Below are positions 44,895 through 53,425 of a stretch of 64,000 nucleotides of DNA, piece after piece. Location: the NCBI GenBank assembly GCA_035524315.1, contig DATKPD010000079.1, forward strand, positions 8,283-72,282. The letters run 5' to 3'. The notes beneath the pieces were generated by a model, which was not told the origin of the DNA, made no database searches, and was given only the letters and a program-made list of their open reading frames with translations. The stretch comes from BOG-938 sp035524315 (GTDB lineage Bacteria > Pseudomonadota > Alphaproteobacteria > Caulobacterales > Caulobacteraceae). Position 1 is the stretch's first letter, and each line of letters opens with the position of its first letter. The translations under genes were made by a program, and so were the position numbers.

Positions 44895-45809
44895 ATGAGC
44901 AAGGGCCAGGACTGGGCCGAAGCGTTCCTGGAGATGATGGCGGTCGAGCGCTCAGCGGCCCAGAACACCCTCACCGCCTACGGCAAGGACCTGACTGACG
45001 CGCGCGCTTTCTTGGCCTCGCGCGGACGCGACCTACACGACGCCTCGGCCGAGGAGGTGGAGGCCTATTTCGTGGCCCTGGGCGAGCGGGGCCTGGCGCC
45101 CGCCAGCGCGGCCCGGCGCCGCGCGGCCCTGCGCCAGTTCTATCGCTTCGCCCTGGGCGAGGGATGGCGCAAGGACGACCCCTCGCGCCGGATCGACGCG
45201 CCCAAGGCCGGCCGGCCCCTGCCCAAGGTGCTGTCGCGCGCCGAGGTCGAAGCCCTGATCGCCGCCGCCTCGGCCCGGGACGGGGCCCAAGGCTTGCGTC
45301 TGGCCTGCATGATCGAGCTGCTCTACGCCTCGGGCCTGCGCATCTCCGAGCTTCTGGCCCTGCCGCTGGCGGCCCTGCAGCGCGACCCGGCCTTTGTCAT
45401 CGTCAAGGGCAAGGGCGGCAAGGAGCGGCTGGCTCCGCTCAACGACGCGGCGCGCGCGGCGGTCGCCGCCTATCTGCCGGTGCGGCCGTCCTTCCTCGCC
45501 AAGGGGCTGAAAGACAGCCCGTGGCTGTTTCCCTCGCGCGCGGCCGGCGGGCGCCTCACGGCCCGGCGCATGGCCCAACTGCTCGATGAAGCCGCCGTCG
45601 CGGCGGGCGTCGACCCCGAACGCGTCAGCCCCCATGTGCTGCGCCACGCCTTCGCCACCCATCTGCTCGAAGGCGGAGCAGACCTGCGCGCGGTCCAGAC
45701 GCTGCTGGGCCATGCCGACATCGCCACCACCCAGATTTACACCCACCTGGCTGAGGACCGCCTGCGCGCCGTGGTCGAGCGCGGGCACCCCCTGGCCAAG
45801 AAGCGCTAG
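44895..45809 (+). CDS. xerD: Tyrosine recombinase XerD
   Basis: A 304-residue site-specific recombinase that resolves chromosome dimers at dif with XerC. The N-terminal SAM-like core has LEMMAVERSAAQNTLTAYGK. Catalytic residues are Arg149 (GLRISELL), Lys173 (KGKGGKERL), His247 and Arg250 (HVLRHAFATHLLEGGADLR), His273 (LGHADIATTQIYTHL) and Tyr282. All are intact, and the length is normal. It starts three bases after the preceding gene. Its role follows from the family; no dif site was identified in the window. Confidence 0.94.
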   Translation: MSKGQDWAEAFLEMMAVERSAAQNTLTAYGKDLTDARAFLASRGRDLHDASAEEVEAYFVALGERGLAPASAARRRAALRQFYRFALGEGWRKDDPSRRIDAPKAGRPLPKVLSRAEVEALIAAASARDGAQGLRLACMIELLYASGLRISELLALPLAALQRDPAFVIVKGKGGKERLAPLNDAARAAVAAYLPVRPSFLAKGLKDSPWLFPSRAAGGRLTARRMAQLLDEAAVAAGVDPERVSPHVLRHAFATHLLEGGADLRAVQTLLGHADIATTQIYTHLAEDRLRAVVERGHPLAKKR

Positions 45810-45827
45810 GCGCGGTTACCCTCGGCC

Positions 45828-46718
45828 ATGTCCCAAGCGCCCGACCTGATCGCGATCCGCTCCGCCCGTCTCTCGGCAGAGATCAACCCCTTGGGCGCGG
45901 AGCTGCACGCCCTGCGCGACGCCGAGGGGCGCGATCTGATGTGGGACGGCGATCCGGCGGTGTGGGCGGGGCGGGCGCCGATCCTCTTCCCCATCGTCGG
46001 CGCCCTGGCCGGCGGCGCCTATCGCTGGCGCGGCCAGTCCTACGCCCTGCCCCGCCACGGGTTCGCCCGCCGACGGCTGTTCCAGCTAGTCGAACGCGAC
46101 GCCTCTGGCGCGACCTTACGCCTGGACTGCGACTCCGAGACCCTCTCGGTCTATCCCTTTCGCTTCCAGCTCGACCTGCGCTTCGCCGTTGAGGGCGCCA
46201 CGCTCGAGGTGACGGCCACCGTGCGCAATCTGGGCGACGCCGCCTCCATGCCGGCCAGCTTCGGCTTCCACCCCGCCTTCCGCTGGCCCTTGCCCTATGG
46301 CCAGCCGCGCGCCGACCACCGCATCGCCTTCGACCATCCTGAACCGGCGCCGATCCGCAGGCTCGACGCCAACGGCTTGCTGCTGACCGAGGGCCTGCCC
46401 ACGCCCGTGCACGGCCGCGACCTTCCGTTGACCGATGATCTGTTCATCGACGACGCCCTGATCTTCGACCGGCTCACCAGCCGCACCCTGCGCTATGGCG
46501 CGGGCGAGGGGCCACAGCTCCAGATCGCCTTCCCCGCCATGCCCGAGCTCGGCGTGTGGACCAAGCCCGGCGCCGGCTACCTCTGCATCGAACCCTGGCG
46601 CGGCTTCGCCGACCCCCAAGGCTTCACCGGCGACCTCGCCGAAAAGCCGGGCGTATTCATGGTGACGCCAGGCGGGGCGGTGGACTGCGCCATGTCCGTC
46701 ACGCTCCTGGCGGGGTAG
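45828..46718 (+). CDS. Aldose 1-epimerase family protein
   Basis: A 296-residue beta-rich protein of the mutarotase-like superfamily. INPLGAELHALRDAEGRDLM, ILFPIVGALAGGAYRW, PRHGFARRRLF and PASFGFHPAFRWPL (with the conserved His) are seen, then FVEPWRGFADP-like residues (CIEPWRGFADP) near the end. It interconverts anomers of a sugar or sugar phosphate. The substrate is not indicated; the LacX/YeaD-like branch fits. It is 18 bases after xerD. Its 3' end overlaps the convergent coq4 by 20 bases. Confidence 0.88.
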   Translation: MSQAPDLIAIRSARLSAEINPLGAELHALRDAEGRDLMWDGDPAVWAGRAPILFPIVGALAGGAYRWRGQSYALPRHGFARRRLFQLVERDASGATLRLDCDSETLSVYPFRFQLDLRFAVEGATLEVTATVRNLGDAASMPASFGFHPAFRWPLPYGQPRADHRIAFDHPEPAPIRRLDANGLLLTEGLPTPVHGRDLPLTDDLFIDDALIFDRLTSRTLRYGAGEGPQLQIAFPAMPELGVWTKPGAGYLCIEPWRGFADPQGFTGDLAEKPGVFMVTPGGAVDCAMSVTLLAG

Positions 46719-47568
46719 ACGCCGCGCCGAGCGCTTCCGCCGGTGCGAGGCGCGCGAGCTCGCTGCCGTTGTGCTGGCCTCGCGCGGGTTCGTCATGGTT
46801 GGGTTTGCCGAATAGGCTGCCGCGCGGGCGCGTATGGCCCACCCGATCGGCGGGCGGAATGGACTCATAAATGCGCGGCGGCTTGGCGAGGCGCAGTCGG
46901 GTGCGCGCTGCAACGAGCGGCTCTCCGAGCAGGCGCACATAGTCCTCGCCCAGGAGCCAGGCGGCGTTGCGCCCGCGCACGTAGCCTTCGAGGATCGCCT
47001 TACGCACCGGCTCCGGCCTCCACGCGGCTTTGAAAGCGCTTCCCACGGCGATCAGGGCCCAGCCCAGCCCACCCGTCTGGGCGTAAGAAAAGGCCGCCAG
47101 GCAGGCCTCGCCAAGCGGATCTCGGCCGTAGCCGGTCAGGACGTGCCAGATATCGTGTGTGTCGCGCACCCGTCGGCCGAACCACGCATGGGGATGGGGG
47201 ATGTCGTTGCGTCTTGAATCGAAGCCGCGGCGGCTCTTGCGAATGAGCTCCTGCGGCGAAAGGCGTTCAGTGGCCACGAACTGTCCATAGGCGGCGCCCA
47301 CCGAGCCGTCCGCAAGCCGGGAAAGCCCTGGGAGATCCATCAGCAGGTCGGCCAATTCCATCCGCTCATAGGCCATACGTCCGCCGTCAGGGGTTTCCAA
47401 CAGCCGGTTGTAGCCGCGGGCGACCGAACGTCCCGCAAGGGCGCGGATGATGGTGAAAACCTGCGCAGTGTCCTGCTTGTCGTCCATCAGGCGTTCGAAG
47501 GCGCGATAGGCCTTAGGCCAGTTCAGCCTATACCGGCGCTGCAGAGGGCTTCGGCGGCGGGGGCGCAT
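46699..47568 (-). CDS. coq4: Coq4 family protein (ubiquinone biosynthesis)
   Basis: A 289-residue protein with the Coq4 hallmark HDIWHVLTGYGRDPLGEACL (residues about 135-155), a metal-binding His-Asp-x-x-His motif. In eukaryotes Coq4 organises the coenzyme Q synthesis complex and acts at C1 decarboxylation and hydroxylation. Alphaproteobacteria carry the family too. The N-terminal KAYRAFERLMDDKQDTAQVF is also family-like. The ATG at 47568 opens MRPRRRSPLQRRYRLNWPKA; upstream sequence is not conserved-looking. The C-terminal 40 residues are low complexity. Confidence 0.9.
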   Translation of the reverse strand: MRPRRRSPLQRRYRLNWPKAYRAFERLMDDKQDTAQVFTIIRALAGRSVARGYNRLLETPDGGRMAYERMELADLLMDLPGLSRLADGSVGAAYGQFVATERLSPQELIRKSRRGFDSRRNDIPHPHAWFGRRVRDTHDIWHVLTGYGRDPLGEACLAAFSYAQTGGLGWALIAVGSAFKAAWRPEPVRKAILEGYVRGRNAAWLLGEDYVRLLGEPLVAARTRLRLAKPPRIYESIPPADRVGHTRPRGSLFGKPNHDEPARGQHNGSELARLAPAEALGAASTPPGA

Positions 47569-47911
47569 CGGTGTATCGACTCGGGCGTTTGAAATGACCT
47601 GACCGAAGCCATCAGGGGGCAAGTTGTCGCCAAGGCGTCCAACCTGCAAGCCGAATGCTCGACGTTTGGCCGGTGCTTGCGCATTGCGCTATTTTGACGC
47701 CGCCGATGCGCCTGCGATCGCGCCAAACCGACAACCGAAAGCATTCCCTCGTTCGGCATGCACCTGTAGGTCTCCATCGCGCCGTGGCCGTGGTCCATGT
47801 CGGCCAACACGCTTGCGCCCGCGCCGTCCAGCGCTGCGCGCAGGCGACGGGGAGAAATCGCGCGCGCCGCTCCACGCCAGAGGCGTCGAAGCCTGGATCA
47901 GACGTTGCGCC
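47569..47911. other. 343-base intergenic stretch without a supported gene
   Basis: The stretch lies between the start of coq4 and the stop of the transglutaminase gene, so it should contain the coq4 promoter. Several overlapping frames cross it. The minus-strand frame ending at 47523 has MDHGHGAMETYRC, which reads somewhat like protein, but it has no family match by eye and would overlap coq4 by 46 bases. No hairpin terminator with a T-run was seen. Confidence 0.4.
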
Positions 47912-48904
47912 CTACTGCTGCTGTTGCTGTTGCTGCAGGATCTGCTCGCGGTGCAGTTCGAGCAAGGTGGTCGCCTGGCGACGGCGCACCGCGCCCGGGA
48001 ACACCGGCTTGGTCAGGCGCATGAATTCGGGCTCGGCAGCCGTGGCGCGCGCCTTGCGCACCATCACGCCCACCACCAACTGGCTGTCCTGCTCGCCCTT
48101 GTAGACCCCGCGCGAAGGCGGCACGTCGGTATAATCGCGGCCCACGGCCACGGCGATGTGGCGCTCGCCGGTGATGACGTTGTTGGTTGGATCAAACCCG
48201 ACCCAGCGCAGCGAGGGCAGAAAAACCTCGATCCAGGCATGGGTCGCTTCGGGATCGGAGCGGTCGCCCTCGGACCGGTCTGTGAACAGATAGCCCGACA
48301 CATAGCGCGCCGGCAGGCCCCAGCTGCGGCAGATGGCCAGCATAATGTGGGTAAAGTCCTGGCACACGCCCCGGCCCGAAGCCAGGGCAAGGTCGATCGG
48401 GCTTTCGGCGGTGGTCACGCCGGGCTCGTACTCGAAAGCGTCGTAGATCGCTTTGTTCAGGGCGATCAGGGCGCTCAGGGGGTCGCGGTGGCGCAGCGCG
48501 TCCAGGTCATGTTTCTGCACGAAGGCGCGCAGGTCGTCGGTTTCGGTGGCGTAGCCGTAGGGCTGCAGGAAGTCGAAGCATTCGGCCTGGACGAACGAGG
48601 AGCGCAGCCGGTCCCATTCGCCTAGATCGAGCGCGGCGGGCCGGTCCAGGGCGGCCGAGGTCTCGACCGCGGACCGCGCCTCGATGCGCAACTGGCTGTG
48701 CGGCTGGGGCACGTCGAAATGATAGACCGCGTTGCCAAAGGCGTCGGCGTAGGAGAACAGGCGCGCCTGAGGTTCGATCTCGACCTCGAACGAGACCAGC
48801 CGCTGCGAACCGCTCTTCTGCGGCTGCATCCACAGCTCCATCACGCTTTCGCGCACCGGGCCGGCGTAGTGGTATTCGGTAACGTGGCGGACTTCGAGCA
48901 GCAT
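47912..48904 (-). CDS. Transglutaminase-like cysteine peptidase family protein
   Basis: A 330-residue protein of the bacterial transglutaminase-like family. An N-terminal beta domain (MLLEVRHVTEYHYAGPV) is followed by a papain-fold core. The triad is Cys181 (GVCQDFTHIM), His222 (THAWIEVFLP) and Asp238 (GFDPTNN). A run of seven Gln ends the protein. It is the last of three tightly packed genes with an alpha-E protein and an ATP-grasp protein. This association, described by comparative genomics, suggests a peptide-bond-forming or -cleaving pathway. The ATG at 48904 gives the family start and is 16 bases after the alpha-E stop. Confidence 0.9.
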   Translation of the reverse strand: MLLEVRHVTEYHYAGPVRESVMELWMQPQKSGSQRLVSFEVEIEPQARLFSYADAFGNAVYHFDVPQPHSQLRIEARSAVETSAALDRPAALDLGEWDRLRSSFVQAECFDFLQPYGYATETDDLRAFVQKHDLDALRHRDPLSALIALNKAIYDAFEYEPGVTTAESPIDLALASGRGVCQDFTHIMLAICRSWGLPARYVSGYLFTDRSEGDRSDPEATHAWIEVFLPSLRWVGFDPTNNVITGERHIAVAVGRDYTDVPPSRGVYKGEQDSQLVVGVMVRKARATAAEPEFMRLTKPVFPGAVRRRQATTLLELHREQILQQQQQQQ

Positions 48905-48920
48905 GGGTTTTCCTGGAGTC

Positions 48921-49877
48921 TTAAGCCGGAAGACGCTCTTCCAGGGGATAGGCGACGAAGGTCTCGTAGATCGCTTCGTGGATGCGCGCGCATTCGGCGA
49001 CGACATTGGCCAGATAGGCCCGCGCGCCATGCTCGGCGATCTCGTCATAGTCGGCGAACTCGACCCGCGCGGCGAGGCGTCCAGCCAGCCGCTCGGGCTT
49101 GGGGCCCTCGAGCGGTTCGATGCGGCCTGACAGCGCTGTCAGGTGTTCCTCGATGCGCGCCGAGCAGAATCGGATCGAGCGCGGATAATCGGAGTCGAAC
49201 AGCATGAAGTTGATCATGTGCCGCTGCTCGATCTCCGCGCCGTAGACGCGCAGATAGGGCTCCAGGGCGCAGGCCATGCGCAGCACGCTCAGCTGGGCGA
49301 AGTGCTCGTTCAGCAGATAGCCGCCGGCCGCGTCGCCGAAGCAGACGTCGAGCAGGCGCGCGATCAACTGGGCGCGCTCCAGGTAAACGCCCAGCGCCAG
49401 GAACCGCCAGCCTTCGCCGTGGCTCATGGTGGCGTCAGCCGCGCCCTTGAACAGATGCAGGTCGGCGATGATCTCCGACAGATAGCCCGTGGGATTCTGC
49501 AGGAACCAGCTCTCAGCGTCGGGCGCGGTGATGCGCAGATAGAGCAGATTCAGTCGTTCCCACGTCTCGGTGGTGATCTGGTCGCGGACTTGGCGGGCGT
49601 TCTCGCGCGCGGCGGCCAGGGACGACAGGATCGAGCCGGGCTCCTCGCGGTCGAGGGTGATGTTGCGCACCGCCCCGATCGGATAGCTTAGGGCGGCGTC
49701 GGGATCGACCTCGTCCTCGCCCATGGCGCGCAGCACGATCGAAGCGGCCTGGCGGGCGCTGTCGGTCTGGTCGACCACGGTGCTGAGCATCACTTCCGAC
49801 AGGCGGGCGAAGTGTTCGGCGCGTTCGATGTAGCGGCCGATCCAGTACAGGCTGTCGGCCACGCGGGCCAACATCAT
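48921..49877 (-). CDS. Alpha-E domain protein
   Basis: A 318-residue, all-helical alpha-E domain protein. The start MMLARVADSLYWIGRYIERA is the family signature, followed by LYLRITAPDAESW and YLERAQLIARLLDVC. Alpha-E proteins have a conserved set of Arg and Glu residues and are nearly always next to circularly permuted ATP-grasp and transglutaminase genes. No biochemical activity is established. The ATG pair overlaps the stop of the ATP-grasp gene (ATGATG), which indicates coupling. Confidence 0.93.
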   Translation of the reverse strand: MMLARVADSLYWIGRYIERAEHFARLSEVMLSTVVDQTDSARQAASIVLRAMGEDEVDPDAALSYPIGAVRNITLDREEPGSILSSLAAARENARQVRDQITTETWERLNLLYLRITAPDAESWFLQNPTGYLSEIIADLHLFKGAADATMSHGEGWRFLALGVYLERAQLIARLLDVCFGDAAGGYLLNEHFAQLSVLRMACALEPYLRVYGAEIEQRHMINFMLFDSDYPRSIRFCSARIEEHLTALSGRIEPLEGPKPERLAGRLAARVEFADYDEIAEHGARAYLANVVAECARIHEAIYETFVAYPLEERLPA

Positions 49878-51421
49878 GTGGAGGCCTCCGCTTCGGCCAG
49901 GACCCAGGTGTCCTTGGACCCCCCGCCCTGGCTGGAGTTCACCACCAGCGAGCCGCGCTTCAGCGCAACGCGGGTCAAGGCGCCGGGCGTGACCACCGTC
50001 TTGGCCCCCGAAAGGATGAAGGGGCGCAGGTCGACGTGGCGCGGCTCGATCTGGCCATCGATCAGGCACGGCGCGATCGACAGCTTCAGGGTGGGCTGGG
50101 CGATGTAGTTCGCCGGGTCGGCCGCGATCTTCTCAGCGAACTCGTCGCGCTGGGCCTGGGTCGCGTGAGGACCGATCAGCATGCCGTAGCCGCCCGAGGC
50201 CCCGACCGCCTTGACCACCAGCTTGTCGAGGTTGGCCAGAACATAGCTCAGCTGAGCCGGCTCGCGGCACAGATAGGTTTCGACGTTCGGCAGGATCGGC
50301 TCCTGATCCAGGTAATAGCGGATGATATCCGGCACATAGGCGTAAACCGCCTTGTCGTCGGCCACCCCTGTGCCGGGCGCGTTGGCGATCACCACCGAGC
50401 CGGCCCTGTAGGCGTTGAACAGGCCGGCCACGCCCAGGGCGGAGTCGCGGCGGAAGGTCAGGGGATCGATGAAGTCGTCGTCGACCCGGCGATAGATCAC
50501 GTCCACCCGGCGCAGCCCTTGGGTCGTGCGCATGTAGACCATGTTGTCGTGCACCACGAGGTCGCGGCCCTCGACCAGGGGCGTGCCCATCAGGCGCGCC
50601 AGATAGGCGTGCTCGTAATAGGCCGAGTTGTAGACCCCCGGCGTCATGACCACCACTTGCGGATTGGTTCGCCATTCGCCGGCCATGCTCTTGAGCGTGG
50701 ACAGCAACAGGTCGGGATAGTTCTCGATCGGCCGCACCCGCGCCGCGCCGAACGCGTCGGGGAAGGTGCGCTTGGAGGCGTCGCGGTTGGCCAGCATGTA
50801 GGACACGCCCGAAGGGACGCGCAGATTGTCCTCCAGCACCATGAACTGGCCGGTCTCGTCGCGCACCAGGTCGCTGCCGCACACATTGGCGAAGGCGCCG
50901 TGCGGCACGTAAAGCCCGATCATCTCGCGTCGGAAGGAGGGCGCGCCCAGCACCAGGTCGCGCGGCACCACGCCGTCCATCAGGATTTTCTGGGCGCCGT
51001 AGATGTCCGACAGGAACATGTTCAGCGCCAGCAAGCGCTGCTTCAGTCCAGCCTCGATCTTGGTCCAGGTCGGGGAGTCGATCACACGGGGGAACAGATC
51101 GGTCGGAATGATCCGCTCGGTCGAACTGCCGGCGCCGTAGACCGTGAAGGTGATGCCCTGCAGCAAAAACGAGCGCTCGAGGGTTTTTTGCCGTTCGCCC
51201 AATTCGCTGGGACCCAGCTTGGCGATGTGCGCGTTGAGCGGGGCGTAGGCGGGGCGAACCTCGCCGTCGCTTTGGAACATTTCGTCGAAGAAAACGGGAT
51301 CAGAGGCAGGCGAGGCCGGCTTTTTCACTGGCGCAAGCGCCATATCCATGCGCTTGGCGGACGTCGGTAGGGCTTCAGCGCTCACAGGACTCTTATCCGA
51401 TTGATCAAGACTTTTTGGCAT
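49874..51421 (-). CDS. Circularly permuted ATP-grasp protein
   Basis: About 515 residues of the circularly permuted ATP-grasp type 2 family. Visible parts are FTVYGAGSSTERIIPTDLFP, LNMFLSDIYGAQKI, VLEDNLRVPSGVSYMLANRD, LVVKAVGASGGYGMLIGPHA and SSQGGGSKDTWVL. ATP-grasp enzymes ligate a carboxylate to an amine or thiol through an acyl-phosphate. With the alpha-E and transglutaminase partners it likely makes or attaches a small peptide. The ATG at 51421 (MPKSLDQSDK) is chosen; an ATG at 51496 would add 25 residues. First gene of the three-gene operon. Confidence 0.92.
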   Translation of the reverse strand: MPKSLDQSDKSPVSAEALPTSAKRMDMALAPVKKPASPASDPVFFDEMFQSDGEVRPAYAPLNAHIAKLGPSELGERQKTLERSFLLQGITFTVYGAGSSTERIIPTDLFPRVIDSPTWTKIEAGLKQRLLALNMFLSDIYGAQKILMDGVVPRDLVLGAPSFRREMIGLYVPHGAFANVCGSDLVRDETGQFMVLEDNLRVPSGVSYMLANRDASKRTFPDAFGAARVRPIENYPDLLLSTLKSMAGEWRTNPQVVVMTPGVYNSAYYEHAYLARLMGTPLVEGRDLVVHDNMVYMRTTQGLRRVDVIYRRVDDDFIDPLTFRRDSALGVAGLFNAYRAGSVVIANAPGTGVADDKAVYAYVPDIIRYYLDQEPILPNVETYLCREPAQLSYVLANLDKLVVKAVGASGGYGMLIGPHATQAQRDEFAEKIAADPANYIAQPTLKLSIAPCLIDGQIEPRHVDLRPFILSGAKTVVTPGALTRVALKRGSLVVNSSQGGGSKDTWVLAEAEAST

Positions 51422-51489
51422 TTTCAGCTTATTCGCCGCCCCGCAAAGACCGAGGCGTTTCCCGCCCAAATCCCGTCTGCCCCGAACGA

Positions 51490-51525
51490 TGCTCAATCAT
51501 TGTGCAACTGCTAAGTCATTGAGCA
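51490..51525. promoter_or_regulatory. Inverted repeat between the ATP-grasp operon and tamA
   Basis: TGCTCAAT (51490-51497) and ATTGAGCA (51518-51525) are exact reverse complements with 20 bases between. The site lies 69 bases before the ATP-grasp start and 113 bases before tamA in a divergent promoter region. It looks like an operator for a dimeric regulator that could act on either gene; there is no T-run for a terminator. Confidence 0.45.
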
Positions 51526-51637
51526 GACACCTTGGGGCCGCGCCCATTGCGCGGAATGACGCAAGCTGTCCAACATCGGTGACGGACGGTCCCTACGCCT
51601 ATAGAGCGGATCAGGGTGGTTGGGCGAGGACAAAGGC

Positions 51638-53425
51638 TTGAGATCGTTTGCATTGGCGGTCTTTTTTGTGGCGGCGGCGGCAGGGCTCCAGGTCGCTCCG
51701 GCCCGGGCCGATGTGCCAAAGGTCGTTATCCTCGGCGTATCGGACAGCCGCCTGCGCCAGCAGCTCGCACAGGCCGTCGGCACGGCCAAGGCGCCGCCGC
51801 AGAGCCGGTTTGAGGCCCGCCGCCGAGCCCAGTCGACGGCCGACGACGTGATCGCGGTGCTCCGCTCGGAAGGCTATTACGAATATGACGTCGAGCCCGA
51901 CGTGGGGACGGGCGACCAGCCCCAGGCGGTGATCAAGGTCACGCCCGGCCCGCGCTTCACCTTCGCTGAGCCCGATATCGAATGGTCCGGCGAGGCGCCG
52001 ACGCCCGAGGCGGCGCTCGCGGCGGTCTCTTCGATCGGCCTGACCATCGGCGCGCCCGGCCGCGCCGCCGACATCCTGGCGGCCGAGGGGCGGATCGTCA
52101 CCATCATCGAAAAGCGCGGCTACGCCGACGCGCGGCTGCAGCCGCGCGAGGTGGTGGTCGACCACGCCACCCACACGGTCCAGACGACATTCCACATCGA
52201 GGCCGGGCCCCGGGTCCTTATGGACGGGGTGAAGGTCTCGACCCGCGGCCGCACGCGCCTCGCCTATGTCAACCGCTTGATCCCTTGGCGCGCCGGCGCG
52301 GTCTACGACCCGGAAGACATCGCCGAGCTGGAGCGACGCCTGCGCGAGACCTCCGTGTACGACGCTGTGGCCGTCACCCTGGCGCCGGCCGACCAGGTCC
52401 TGCCCAACGGCGAGCGTCCTGTGGACGTGAGCCTGACCGACAAGGCCAGATCGACGCTGGAACTGGGGGCCAGCTATTCCACCGCCGAGGGCTCGGGTGT
52501 GGACGGCCGCTGGATTGTCTACAACCACCTGGGCGTGGGCGACACGATCACGGTCGATACTCAGGTGGCCAACATCCTGACCAAGGGCGAAGTCGACCTG
52601 GCCCTGCCCGACCTGCGCCAAGCCGGTCAGACCCTCAAGCTGTCGGCGTCGGTCTACAAGGACGACACCAGCGCCTACATCGAAAACGGCGCGCGCCTGG
52701 CGTCGGACATCCAGCGCAAGCTGACCAAGGCCGATTCGATCGACGTCGGTCTGTCGCTCGACGTCAGCCGCGATCAGGAGCCCAATGTGGTCAACAACGT
52801 GCTGGTGGTGGACTACCGCCGCCTGCTCACGGTCACAGGCCTGCTGTCGGGCACGGCCGACCATTCCGACGACCTGCTCAACCCCAAGCGCGGCTGGCGC
52901 ATCTCGGCCACGCTCGAGCCCACGGCCAGCTTTGGCGACGGTCCGATCGACTATTTGAAGGCCCAGGCCCAGGTCAGCGCCTATCTGCCGTTCAACGCCT
53001 CTGGATCGACCGATCTGGCGGGGCGCATCCACATCGGCGACATCTTCAACGGCTCCATCCCCGGCGTGCCGGCGGCGCGGCGCTTCTACGCCGGCGGCGG
53101 CGGCTCGGTGCGCGGCTACGGCTACCAGGAGGTCGGGCCGCGCTTCCCCAACGACGCGCCCGAGGGCGGGATTTCCCTGCTCGAGGGCACGCTGGAATTG
53201 CGCCAGCAGGTGCTGGGCCCCTGGTCGGTCGCGGCCTTCGTGGATACCGGCGTGCTGGGCACCACCCAGGCGTTCAACCTGTCGGCGGTCGAGACGGGCG
53301 TCGGCATGGGCCTGCGCTATGACCTGGGCTTCGCGCCCTTGCGCGTGGACGTGGCCCTGCCGATCGAGCGGCGCTCGGGCGACTCGCCGTTCCAGATCTA
53401 CATCAGCATCGGACAGAGCTTTTGA
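51638..53425 (+). CDS. tamA: Outer-membrane translocation/assembly protein TamA
   Basis: About 595 residues of the Omp85 superfamily. A signal peptide (RSFALAVFFVAAAAGL, cleaved after ARA) is followed by three POTRA domains (residues about 30-250) and a 16-strand barrel. The barrel has RRFYAGGGGSVRGYGYQEVG, the conserved loop-6 RGY, and a C-terminal YISIGQSF with terminal Phe. TamA works with TamB to insert proteins or move lipids to the outer membrane. The start is TTG at 51638 (AGGA seven bases before) or TTG at 51620. The stop overlaps tamB in TTGA. Confidence 0.92.
   Translation: MRSFALAVFFVAAAAGLQVAPARADVPKVVILGVSDSRLRQQLAQAVGTAKAPPQSRFEARRRAQSTADDVIAVLRSEGYYEYDVEPDVGTGDQPQAVIKVTPGPRFTFAEPDIEWSGEAPTPEAALAAVSSIGLTIGAPGRAADILAAEGRIVTIIEKRGYADARLQPREVVVDHATHTVQTTFHIEAGPRVLMDGVKVSTRGRTRLAYVNRLIPWRAGAVYDPEDIAELERRLRETSVYDAVAVTLAPADQVLPNGERPVDVSLTDKARSTLELGASYSTAEGSGVDGRWIVYNHLGVGDTITVDTQVANILTKGEVDLALPDLRQAGQTLKLSASVYKDDTSAYIENGARLASDIQRKLTKADSIDVGLSLDVSRDQEPNVVNNVLVVDYRRLLTVTGLLSGTADHSDDLLNPKRGWRISATLEPTASFGDGPIDYLKAQAQVSAYLPFNASGSTDLAGRIHIGDIFNGSIPGVPAARRFYAGGGGSVRGYGYQEVGPRFPNDAPEGGISLLEGTLELRQQVLGPWSVAAFVDTGVLGTTQAFNLSAVETGVGMGLRYDLGFAPLRVDVALPIERRSGDSPFQIYISIGQSF

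Noticed and set aside
47523..47810. Minus-strand frame with MDHGHGAMETYRC between coq4 and the transglutaminase gene
   Set aside because: It overlaps the coq4 start by 46 bases, has no ribosome binding site and no family likeness. Kept only as a note in the intergenic entry.
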